This document shows positions 46,621 to 58,502 of a stretch of 64,000 nucleotides of DNA, piece after piece. How positions within the stretch are numbered: the first letter of the stretch is position 1; every line of letters starts with the position of its first letter. The notes beneath the pieces are model-generated. The model was not told the DNA's origin. It searched no databases and worked only from the letters and a program-made list of their open reading frames with translations. The stretch comes from Silene conica (lineage: Eukaryota > Streptophyta > Magnoliopsida > Caryophyllales > Caryophyllaceae): positions 21,571,703-21,635,702 of the forward strand of contig CM055311.2 in assembly GCA_029255685.2 (NCBI GenBank), given 5' to 3'. Made by a program: the position numbers and the translations under genes.

Positions 46621-47690
46621 CTGATTTGTTACATGGCTATTTGATTTTTGACTTTTTTTTCTTCTGATCTACAATTTTGCAGTATCCTGTTATTCATACC
46701 CATTTATTTCTCCGAGCCTCTTTCATCGCTTATTCTTGCGGTATTGTCTATATTTCGTTTATTTGCTTCTTTATTATTTCGTTACTTTGTTCCTTTGCTT
46801 TATTGTTTTGTTGATTTGTAACTGACGAGGACCAAAAAACCAGTTTCCCGGTATATTGTAATACCTAGAATTTGCTGGGTCATCGAACGATTTAATTTCC
46901 TGGTGCACAATCTTTTCAAAACTCATAAAACGAATTTTTCTGATCAGTTTCCCTCCTGCAACTCCAAACAGGTAATTTTGGAACGGTATGACCAGGAAAC
47001 TAACGATGCCGAAACCCTGGTCGTTGGTTTCTTCATTTATTTTATTGTTTTGCTGATTTGTTACATGGCTATTTGATTTTTGACTTTTTTTTCTTCTGCT
47101 CTACAATTTTGCAGTATCCTGTTATTCATACCCATTTATTTCTCCGAGCCTCTTTCATCGCTTATTCTTGCGGTATTGTCTATATTTCGTTTATTTGCTT
47201 CTTTATTATTTCGTTACTTTGTTCCTTTGCTTTATTGTTTTGTTGATTTGTAACTGACGAGGACCAAAAAACCAGTTTCCCGGTATATTGTAATACCTAG
47301 AATTTGCTGGGTCATCGAACGATTTAATTTCCTGGTGCACAATCTTTTCAAAACTCATAAAACGAATTTTTCTGATCAGTTTCCCTCCTGCAACTCCAAA
47401 CAGGTAATTTTGGAACGGTATGACCAGGAAACTAACGATGCCGAAACCCTGGTCGTTGGTTTCTTCATTTATTTTATTGTTTTGCTGATTTGTTACATGG
47501 CTATTTGATTTTTGACTTTTTTTTCTTCTGCTCTACAATTTTGCAGTATCCTCTTATTCATACCCATTTATTTCTCCGAGCCTCTTTCATCGCTTATTCT
47601 TGCGGTATTGTCTATATTTTGTTTATTTGCTTCTTTATTATTTCGTTACTTTGTTCCTTTGCTTTATTGTTTTGTTGATTTGTTACAAAA
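46621..47690 (+). repeat. Tandem array with a 432-bp period, about 2.5 copies
   Basis: CTGATTTGTTACATGGCTAT recurs at 46621, 47053 and 47485. The first two copies are complete and the third stops near 47690. Copies are nearly identical (for example GATCTACAATT in copy 1 against GCTCTACAATT in copies 2 and 3). The unit contains an AACTGACGAGGACCAAAA block and pyrimidine-rich sequence. Reading frames of about 62 codons in each copy are not protein-like. Confidence 0.93.
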
Positions 47691-50600
47691 TTATTTGTTT
47701 TTTTGACTCTTATTTTTCTGCAGTTATGGTTTTTGTTGTTAATTTACAGTTTTTCGTGCTGATTTCCTCGCATTTTTTGTTTATTTACTTCTGTATTTTA
47801 TTATTTGTTTGTTGATTTCTTTCGGGATTTGTTTACTTTTGTCTATTTTCCCTTTGAAATAAGGGTTTTAGTTCTGTTAATTGGTTGGTTGAGTTGTTTC
47901 TATATTAGTTGATTTTTTTAAAAATTTTCCTTCTGAAGTTACGATTTGTGTTGTTAATTGATTTTGTTTTTTTGGAGTTGCTGTAGATCTGTTTGGTTTA
48001 CTATCCGAATTTCCTATTTGTAAATTTCAGTACACAAGCTTTTCTCGATGACAATCTTTTTCGTAAGTTTGCATAGCCCTTTGTATTTTTTGTTTTAGTA
48101 TAACTACACCTGGTACAATTTTCCGACTGAATACCTGAACTGCGGCCTCGAGCATAATCCGTAACCCTAAACAATATAACCCGACCTGTATATTTACGGT
48201 TGCAAATCGCTTATTATCCATGACGGACTTGGTAAGTATATGTCCAAAAATAGCTTGATTTAAAAATGGCACGACCCAATCCGACATAACTCGATTTCTT
48301 ACAAACCCAAAGTAATAAGACGTAAACCGGACTCAATTATAAGGTCTAACTATAACATGACATCTCCTGATGAACTAATGTTTCTGGGGCGCGAAAAATT
48401 CGACATTTGATTAAACCTCAAACCTAGCTTTAGTTACTCGGAATTTCGCATTTCGGCGTTTTCGAGTTGTTTGTTTGTGCTCAGGTGATCTTCTAGACTT
48501 TCAATTTTGGCCCAATTTTTTTAATTATTGCTCAGAAACCTTAGAATGTGAAAATTTAGGGTTAGTATGTTGGAAATTGGTAACTTTTTGGGTTGATTTA
48601 TGGGTCTGGAGGTCAATAATTATGCCAAATGTAGCTGAAACGGGGTTATTTTCGCTTTGCGTTGTGCAAATTGTGGATGTGATGAGGTGCTCGATTTTTT
48701 TTAGTTGTGATATTTTTAGTGTTGAATTTTTAGTGTTTTTGTTGAGAAGTTTAGCTTTAAGCATGCCCATTTCGTAGAATACTATACTTGTCGTTCAGGC
48801 CTTAGTTTGATCACCAGCTGTGTGAATGTGGGTTGTGGTCGACGTTGTATTAGGCTGCCATCTTTATGAGTTTACTACTGTCAAATTAGGAGACATTGCT
48901 GAGTTTAATAGTCTGCTTGCTCGTGTGATTGTCGATATTGGTTCCACTTCGTCTTGTAGTTTGTTGGTAGTATACATCGGGGTTTACTAGCTTCGCTTCA
49001 GTCGACTTTACTGTGTCATGTATTCCTGCCCGCTTTTAGAGTTGTATAGGATATTGACATTTATATTTGTCATCCTCCTTATTGACATAACTGATAAAAG
49101 TGCATCCTCCTACCTTTGTGCTTCTTCTTTCCCGTCTATTTATGCCAGGTTACTCATGTTTAACTATGGGGAGTGTCCTCAGTCTTGACGTACTATGTGA
49201 AAAAAGGGTATTATTTTACTAATAGATAACAGTCCAGAGTGATAATTTGTGCCTTGATTATTATACCTGCAAGGCTGCAAATAGTATTTACTATTCCCAG
49301 ACCGAAAATCAAGTCACACTGTTATTGAGTATTTCAATTTAACTTGTTAAATATGCTCTTTAGTCAAATGAAACCAATATTAATGGATTAGAGGGAGTAT
49401 ATGTCATGAGCGTGAGTCAAAATCTTTGTTTTTACTTTATATCTATAACTCTCTCCATTCAAGTCCCAGTCTCTCATTTGCCCTTCTGACACTTTTCATG
49501 AAAACAAAATCTGGTAATGTAGGATCTTATTTGGTTTCTCTTCATGAGTAAATTAAGAATATCATAACTTTTATGATCTTTTATATTACATTATTAAAGG
49601 TATTAGCGTTGTAATAAGTGCATTGGCATATGTACAAAAAGAAATGGGGTATTTAGACTTCAGTGAGGAAGGATCTACAAGAAGCTAAATGTTCTTATAG
49701 ATAAGTGTCTGGGTTGAACAATAATTTTTTGACCCCTAACTCTCAATTGCAGGTCCGCTTCTGGACTGTTAGGTTTCTTCCAAGTCAATTTGTATCGCTG
49801 ATGATGTTTCTTCTAATTGAGAGTTTTGATTTGTTTACTCGGCTACAGGTTGCATGTTTCTTGCATTCAAAGATTTTTTGGTGTGTAGATTCTGCTTGTT
49901 ATGCTTACTGGGGTATGCCGTATCTACGTAGATGTTATTTCAAAAAAGCAATGAGAAATTGTTCATATGCCAAGAGTTGATCTTTATCTATAAGTGTACA
50001 CAAAGTTGTAGTTGCCTTCATTAGCTAGAGAGCTATCGCGACTCAATCCCCCACATTTAATTACAGTAAGTTATAAGTAAGTAAGAGATAATTTGAATTA
50101 AATATAAACAAATAATTGTATGGGGATTAATAAATGGTAATGTTAGAGCAGTGAAACATTTGGAATTTAGAAGTAAAAACCTGATTGAAAGAAAGAAGAT
50201 CAGACCGAAAGCGGGTACGTTCGCCTTTGTCAGATTTAATACAAGAAGGGGTCAGTGAGTGTAAGGGACTTACTGCAAAGTGTTGTATGAAATTTCTGCC
50301 TTTCTGTCTTATTTTGTTAGTCTTGATGTGTGACGATTTATCTATAATAGATTCTATATAATTTATCGTGTTTTTTTCATGTTGTAGTCGTGATCGAGAT
50401 GAGAGTAATGGTTGTTAATGTCTGTACAACTTGCCATCTTTTGATACATTATCAGATAGAGGCCGAGAACTATGTTTAATGACTTGTTTTACATTTTGCT
50501 TTAGTATTGGAGCAAGATTTTAAAATCTTAAAATGTTTACATTTAATTTTCCTTTAAACAATTTTTTTTTTTGCAATGATGTATACCTGTTGGCTTACGC

Positions 50601-53084
50601 GTATCTTTATGCACAGAGTCTTGGGAGAGACTGTTTCTCAATAAGTTATTGAGAGACCATTTCGCTCTTAGGAGACCTACTCTACTATATGTCAATAGTG
50701 CATTGCCTTCTTAGTGTGTTTACTTTCCTTGTTCTGTTTAAAGTTGGGCGTAATGATCCATTAGTGTTGCTTTTAGTTGAGCAATGGGATTATCACACAC
50801 TCTTTAAGTTTGTTAGCTGATTCCATTGATGTGGTTGCGTTAAGGTGAAAATAGGAGTTTTCACCTTGCTTATTTAGAATAGATAGTGATTTTAATGAGT
50901 TAGATCAATGTTGTTTTCACCTTAGGGTAAGATGTGTCTTTTTGTCATGACTTGCTAAGTGAATTTTTTTGTGGGCTCATTTGAAGTCTTTTTTCCAGCT
51001 TTCAATTGACATGTTATATGGCTTACAACATGTGTTTTTTATTGGGCCCTTCAAATTATTGTTACCTTAGCCTCTATTTATATGGTATATGTGTAATGTT
51101 TTATATAAATCACTCATCTTTACTTTAGTGTCCAAAAAATTGACACAGCAAATTCTTTCTAAGTTAGATTTACTATATTTTATGATTTACTCTTAATTAC
51201 AATTACTATTGTTTCATTCACCATATTACTTTTTTTTTTGTCATTTTAGGCGAAGACCACGTCAACCAAATGGATGTGCATGATTTTATATGACTCATAC
51301 AACATGAATGTGCATGTCAGACGCGTGTGTGTGTGCGTGCTTCGTTGCAACTGTTTTCGATGTTGTTGATATGAATGTCGACGCGGTTTGTCGATTGCGC
51401 CATCAACTCCAGAAAGACAAAGTTCGCCGCTCTTCTAAACATTATAAGTACATCGTCTGGGAATTCTATTTTGAAGCACTTATCTTGTCGTTTTAATTTT
51501 GTATGTTATACAAACAAAAGACCAAAACTTCGTTCTTGTAAATTTGCTCTTTATTTTCACTGCCTTACCGGAAATTGTACCTTTACCTTCGAACTTTACT
51601 GTACGTCTTTCTGCTCAGCAAGGTATGTGCTTATTGGTTCTTTCTTTTTTGTTTCCGCAATAGATTATTTGGTGTTTATTTTTTGCGGCTTTACATTTTG
51701 AAGTAGTAGTTATTGTGTATTGAGAACTGGTCATTGCTGCCGTAAGAGTGTTTGCTTTGCAAACACAGAATTATGTTAGTGGAATAACTTTTAGGTAATT
51801 GAAAATACGCAATTGTGCATGGACTTGAAGTTAGTAATTAAGTAATAAAGCTTGTTAATATTATAAGTGACTCTAAAAGGTTAAGCAGAGTTCTGCTAAA
51901 TTTTTGGTAAGATGAAAAATGGCTTGACAACTTCTTTTTTGTTGTTTGTTGATGTACCTTTAGAATTTTACTATTTGCTTGCAATTTCTGTTTCTTACTA
52001 CTCTTTTTTTTTGCTGTATTATTTAATTATTTATTGTTATCATAATTTTTCTTATTAGCTTTTTTTTTCCATTTCTCAAACTACGAAAATACTCCTACGT
52101 TTTTGAACATATAATGTTTTTGTTCTTTTTTCGCTATCTTTTTTCTATGTCTTACAATTTAAACTGTACGTCGTGATAAGCTAAGCGCTTTTCAGATACT
52201 TATATTTATTTGTAGATTTATTTTGTGTATGATTAATAAAAATGTTTTTCGACATTTTTTAAGCTTGTAATTACGTTTGTACCCAACCGAAATTTTACGC
52301 ACTTTATTATTTTGCTTTTGAAAGATATTTTTTTTTCACAATTTTTTTAGCCTATGCTTTTCGACTAACAATTTAAAAACGATCTAAAACACAAAATGAG
52401 TTTTCTTGGCGTCTTACTCATTCAACACTTGCAGTGATTCAGTTTCTGCCCCTTTGTTTATTGTGTAAACCTCATATTTATGGACTTCATATAATTAGTT
52501 AGCATTGCTAACTTTGTTTTATATGTTTACCTATACTCCCGTATTTATTATTTCGTCGATGTTTAAAGCATTCACTTATATTTAATATCACTAACAACAA
52601 TTATATTCTGGTAACTTTAGTCTATATTATAATTAGCGACATGTTAAAGTTCAACAGATTTATTCTATAGATTTTTTTTCTTTTTGAACAAAATTCTTGT
52701 TACTGACTATCAAAAAAAGGCAAAGAGTATAGTCGTAATTTCGGGTTTTTTTATTGTCGGAAAAATGAATAGTAACTTTATTTTAATGTTTTCCTTTTCA
52801 TTGTATGTTTGTTGCTGCTGTTTTTTTTTTTCCGTATCGCTAGATTATAAATACTAACGGTAAAATTTATCGTGCAAGTTTGTAAGTTTCTACTAACGTT
52901 ATTTTGTAAATCTCGAAATTGGTTTTGTAATGTTAGTTTATAGGTGTTATTTAGTATACTTGTGTCCGCGAATACATTAATTCTTAAATTAATTTTTGTG
53001 GAAAAAAAAGGCCCATACCGAACAATTTTCAGTACGTGTTGACTATTTAAGACTTGCGTGTTCTCTCCTTAGCCGCGTCATTGG
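47691..53084. other. Long stretch without recognisable genes
   Basis: AT-rich, T-rich on the plus strand, with short frames only (for example 48475-48777, 49705-49980, 51375-51701), none of which I recognise. A short perfect inverted repeat (TCTCAATAA-G-TTATTGAGA, 50636-50654) is present. The left end of the Helitron probably lies somewhere in or left of this stretch, but I could not place it. Confidence 0.45.
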
Positions 53085-53178
53085 TTCTGTAACAAATCAA
53101 CAAACAATAGAATCGAGGAAAAAATTATCGAAATAAAGAAGTAAATAACCGAAATAAAAAAGGAAATTATCAGGAAAA
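53085..53178 (-). repeat. Inverted copy of sequence at 46543-46635
   Basis: The reverse complement of this segment (TCCTGATAATTTCC ... GATTTGTTACA) aligns by eye to 46543-46635 (TCCTGATGATTTAC ... GATTTGTTACA) at roughly 80 percent identity. The two lie 6.5 kb apart in opposite orientation. Confidence 0.7.
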
Positions 53179-53745
53179 TCACGTATCACATTGCATAGAT
53201 GAACATTTTAAATTTTTTTAATACAAAAACGAATAGTTCATGCGGCTTGCATAAAATTTGTTATTTTACATGTAGTACCGACCCTTTTAAGTTTTTACAT
53301 ATAATGTATTTGCCTTTTGATTTTCATGCACGATTTTGTTTTTTACTGTTATTAAAATTTTCAGTTGAGCGTAATTATAGATCGGAAATCAGAATTTGCA
53401 AACTTTTTTCCAATTTGATTACAATTTCGCGATTTATAATGTCATAGGTAAAAAGGTCTGTCGGAAAATTAAGATCGAAGATATGGTTTCTTTTTTATTT
53501 TCAATTTCTAAAAGACGCTGGTTAGCAATTTTTTCTACGATTCATATATTGTGACTAGAGAATTATTTTAAAACGAAACTGGGCCACTTCCGAATTTTGT
53601 TTACTTTTATCACAGTTTTTTTCTTGTTTACTTCTTTTAGCTGTTTTTAATGGTTTTCAAATGACTTATTTTATAAATTTATACGAACTAAATTTTTTTT
53701 TTTTTGGTGCTTAAATTCATTTGTATATATCCGTCAGCACGATAG

Positions 53746-56700
53746 ATGGCGTCTACTTCACACGCATGTGATATTTCTAGCATGTATAATCGGAATACTC
53801 CCTCTTCTACAAAGGGTAACACATCTGCTCCTCTGAATAAATTATCGTAATCTGTTTTTTTGTGTATTATTAGGTGTAATTAAATTTGTTTTAATTTGCA
53901 AACATTTTACTATTTTTAAGGAAAGAAGAAACCACTCAATAAACCATATATCCTTCATTTGCCCTCAACATGCCCAAGTTGCGGTGCAAAACTTTTTAGA
54001 AATGAATCATCGTACTTCTGTTGCAATCAAGGTGAAATACATCTTCCAAGCAACTCAGTTCCTGAGGTTTTACGACGCCTTTTCTTATCCGACGACGAGA
54101 CTTCAAAAAATTTTAGGAATCACATAATGTTCTACAATAGCTCATTCGCTTTTACCTCGCTCGGTGTTAAGAAGGATCACGAATTTGCTCATAGAAACCG
54201 CGACATTTACACTTTTAGAGTTCAAGGTCAGGTGTATCATTTTATCAACGACATTTTACCAACAGCCGAACGCCCACGCTATATCCAACTGTATTTTTAT
54301 GATACCGACCATGAAATGATGCATCGGTTGCAAATCGCCCCGGATTTTCAGAAAAGGGTTATTGATATGCTGATGAAAATAATGGATTCTAATCCATATG
54401 CAAAAAAATTTCGATCTTTACGAGCACTTGGTGTATCAGAGGAGACGCGTATTCTGATACGCGCAGACCCGTTACATGATCAGCGAACACACAATGCACC
54501 AACAACGTCGCAGATCGCAGCAATTTGGGTTGAAGATGACACAACACCACAACCATTAAGACATGATATAATTGTCTACGCATGTTCGGGCCAACCTCAT
54601 CGTATATTGCATTATTATGGTTGTTATGATCCTCTACAGTATCCCCTCCTATTCCCTTTTGGAGAAACGGGCTGGCATCGTGCTATATATAGGCGGGGAT
54701 ATGGGAGGCATCGTCGACGTGATAACCCAACATTTCCTATAAATGAGGTCCTCGTTCAATCCGTTGATTCTATGATGGAGACAGAAGACCAAGGTTAGTT
54801 TAGTTTCCGCGCTGCATTAATCTCTACTATAAACTTCTACGTTTCTTGATAATAATCGCTCGTATTTACACTCATGTTCGTTACAGTCGCGCATACATCA
54901 GATACAGAGAAAAAGGTTTCTTGTCGTGAATATTATTGTTACCGCCTTCAGATACGCATCTGCGACAACTCTGTTTTGCTGCGTTGTGGCAGGCTTCTTC
55001 AACAATTTATTGTCGACATGTATATTAAAATCGAGACAACTCGCCTTGATTTTATAAAATGCAACCAGAAGACAATCAGAGCGGAGTTGTATCAGGGCAT
55101 TATAGACAGTTACAATGCCGGCGAAACAAACGTTTCGAATATTGGCCATCATTTCATTTTGCCGGCTACCTTTATTGGTTGCGGTCGTGATTTGCGATGT
55201 CGATACCTTAATGCAATGTCTTTGGTTCAGCGGTACGGAAAACCTGATATTTTCTTAACCATTACGTGTAACCCTCGATGGCCGGAAATTGAACAGGAAT
55301 TACTTCCGTTTGAAGAAGCTCAGAATAGACCTGATTTAACTGCCCGAATTTTCAGAGCAAAATTGATGGAATTAAAGAAAGACCTTGTTGAGAAACAATT
55401 GTTTGGTAAAATTGCAGGTTATGTATATGTTGTTGAGTTTCAGAAAAGGGGCTTACCGCATGCACATTTCCTCATTATATTGGATTCAGAAGCTAGAATT
55501 AGAGCACCAGAACGATATGACGATTATGTATGCGCTGAGATTCCTAATGCTTCTGAGAATGGTCATCTTCATGCGGCGGTTATAAAGCATATGATGCATG
55601 GACCGTGTGGACGTGAATTTCCAAACAATCCTTGTATGAGAAATTCGAAATGTAAAAACCATTATCCTCGCGATTTCTCAGAAATGACAACGACTGGCCG
55701 GAATTCTTATCCGATCTATCGCCGCCGTAATGACGGTAAATCTGTTCTGGTTCGGGGTGCATCTCTTGACAATAGGTGGGTTGTTCCATATAATCCATTT
55801 CTATTATCAAAGTATGATTGTCACATTAATGTTGAGATTTGCTCCACTGTGAAGGCAGTTAAGTATTTATATAAGTACGTTTACAAAGGCCATGATCGAG
55901 TTTCGTTTGCTGTTACTGATGAAAATGATCGTCAAGGTATAGATGAAATTACAGCATATCAGAATGCACGGTGGGTTTCTCCGCCTGAGGTAGCATGGCG
56001 TATTTTCGGTTTCCACCTAAATGAAATCCACCCCAACGTCGTTGTACAACATGTCCATCTTCCAAATATGCAGACTGTTACATTCCGTTCTACCGAGCAA
56101 ATGTCAACAGTTGCCGAAGATGATAGGCGAAGTAGAACAATGCTGACGGCCTTTTTCGAGAAGAATAGGGAAGACGCTTTTGCGCGTACCCTATTGTATC
56201 AACAGTTTCCTGAATTTTACGTATGGAATGACAAGAAAAGTCAAAAATATTGGCAACCACGACAGAAAGGCTTTGCCATTGGTCGATTAGTGTATGTAAA
56301 TCCTTCAGAAGGCGAACGATACTATCTGCGTCTACTTCTCGCAAATGTTCGTGGACCGCGATCGTTTAATGACCTACGAACAGTGAATAATGTTCTTTGT
56401 TCTTCTTTTCGGGAATCTGCGTATCGTCGAGGCCTCCTTGAGTCTGATAATTCGGCTGATCATTGTTTAAGAGAAGCATGCCATTTCCAGCTACCTTTTG
56501 CTTTACGGCGCCTCTTTGCCACTCTTCTAATATATTGTCAGCCTAGAAATCCAAGAGAACTATGGGATACATATTTTACTGAGTTATCACAAGATTTTGC
56601 TTTCAATTTTCCCTCCCAACCGCGTCGTATTCAGCAGTTGACACTGAAAAGCGTCGCTTGCATTATTGAATCTATGGGGAAGAATATTACAAACTTTGAC

Positions 56701-58212
56701 TTAGGAGATCTTGTGCTAGAAGACAACGATGCTGATCATCGCTTTTCCAAGGAAATTGAAGAAGAGTTAAATATTCCTATTACAGTTGATGACCTTAATG
56801 GAGTTAAACTCAACATGGAACAAAGAAGGGCGTATAATACTATTTATGATAGAGTTATGCAGAGAAAGTCCGGAGCTTTCTTTCTTGATGGGCCCGGAGG
56901 AACAGGAAAAACTTTTCTTTACTCCACTCTGCTTGCAAATCTACGAGCGAAGGGTGCAATTGCGCTTGCTGTTGCCAGTTCTGGAATTGCTGCTTCTAAC
57001 ATTGCGGGTGGAAAGACAGCAAATTCACGTTTCAAAATTCCTCTGGACATCGAAGAAAACCAAAGTTCTCAAATCTCGAAACAGAGTGGAATTGGGGAGT
57101 TGATACGTTTATGCCGTCTGATTATATGGGATGAGGCATCGATGGCTAAACGACAATCTATTGAACATTTTGAAAGGACTCTGAGAGACGTCTGTTCGAA
57201 TAATACAATGTTCGGTGGCAAAGTTGTTGTCTTTGGAGGTGATTTTCGCCAAGTTTTACCTGTAATTCCTAAGAGTACATTGCGTGAAGCGGTGAATGCG
57301 AGTTTCGTGATGTCGCCTTTGTGGCCAAAACTTGAGAAGCTACATTTAACAATTAATATGCGTGCTATTCATGATCCCGTTTTCAGCGATACCGTTTTGT
57401 GTGTTGGTGAAGGTCGCCCGCCTTTTGAGAATGGGAAAACAGTCCGCCTCCCAAGATCAATCGTCCTTGCTAAAACTCATGAGCGCCAACTTTTGGATAT
57501 TTTAATTGAATCTGTTTATCCAGATGTTAACCTTTTTTCTACTGATCCAGGTTCTATGACAAAGAGAGCAATACTTACGCCCAAAAACGAAGACACCGAG
57601 CTCATTAATTCGATTTTGGTGTCACTGCAGTCTGGAAATTCGTATGAGTACAAAAGTTTTGATGAGGCTGTAGACATAACCACTGAGCAATACCCGGTCG
57701 AATTTTTAAATACTCTGCACCCGAGTGGCCTTCCGCCGTATTGTTTAACACTGAAGGTAAACAGCCCAATCATTTTGTTGCGAAACTTAGATCCTACTTC
57801 TGGCTTATGCAATGGCACAAGACTAATCTGCAAGGCATTTTCGCGCAATGTTATTGACGCTGAAATTATTGTTGGCCATCATAAAGGAGAAAGAGTGTTT
57901 ATTCCCAGAATTCCTCTACAGCCATCTCCAGCAGATAAATATCCGTTTCATTTTAGAAGAAAGCAGTTTCCTATAAAGTTAAGTTTTGCAATGACGATAA
58001 ATAAAGCTCAAGGACAAACGCTAGATAAGGTTGGAATTTTCCTACCGCAACCCGTTTTCTCCCATGGTCAATTGTACGTTGCTTTGTCTAGGGCAAAAAA
58101 GCGTGAGGATGTAACTGTTGTCATTTCTCCGCAAAATGCTACTGATGATTCTTGGAGAGAAACCAAAAATATTGTGTGTTATGATGTATTACGACTCGCT
58201 GGTATAATGTAG
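53746..58212 (+). CDS. Helitron Rep/helicase (RepHel), three exons, open
   Basis: Exons 53746-53815, 53921-54793 and 54887-58212 with GT-AG introns give 1422 codons with no stop. Start ATG 53746 (MASTSHACDISS) is inferred from the first intron. A Cys-rich finger lies near residues 41-57 (CPSCGAKL ... FCC). The Rep nuclease includes KRGLPHAHF near residue 500 (the HxH of the HUH motif) and KYLYKYVYKG near 638, holding the two tyrosines that attack and join strands. The PIF1-type helicase has Walker A GPGGTGKT near 982, LIIWDEAS near 1060, VFGGDFRQVLPV, and TINKAQGQTLDKVG then YVALSRAK near 1357-1385. It nicks element ends and drives rolling-circle-type transfer in the nucleus. All key residues are present, so it may be active. 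Confidence 0.93.
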
Positions 58213-58502
58213 AAACTGTTAATATATATATGCGTGTGTGTGTTGTGGAGGAGAGGGAGACAGTTGTGCGTGTGTGTATAAATGTGTGTGTATAGCAGAT
58301 ATAAAACATGTTGTGATATATTAAGACTCACTTTTGTAATATAAGACTTTTTAATATGTATGATATTCCTATTAGTATGTTATTTCACATTGAAGATCGT
58401 TATAAATTTTTTGTTTATGTGCTTTGAGTTTGAAAACGGTTCTGTAATTATAGAACATATTCATTATCTATAATCAAGCACGCTTCAGGTTTTCTTGTTA
58501 GT
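58213..58502 (+). other. Spacer between Helitron genes
   Basis: 290 bp with a TG-rich run (GCGTGTGTGTG near 58240-58290). It probably holds the RepHel 3' end and the promoter or 5' leader of the RPA-like gene. CTTGTTAG just before ATG 58503 could be an acceptor for an upstream leader exon. Confidence 0.4.

Noticed and set aside
47058..47678. Two 62-residue hydrophobic ORFs of almost the same sequence
   Set aside because: They arise from the 432-bp tandem repeat, are T-rich, and show no protein-family feature.
49385..49410. GGATTAGAGGGAGTATATG as a Stowaway MITE end
   Set aside because: No matching opposite end was found within a reasonable distance.
50340..50370. TCTATAATAGATTCTATATAA after an A as the Helitron 5' end
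   Set aside because: Short AT-rich matches of this kind occur by chance in such DNA; no supporting inverted or subterminal signal was found.
54826..54845. TCTCTACTATAAACTT, which looks like a Helitron 5' end
   Set aside because: It lies inside the short intron 54794-54886 of the RepHel gene, so it cannot be the left end of this element.
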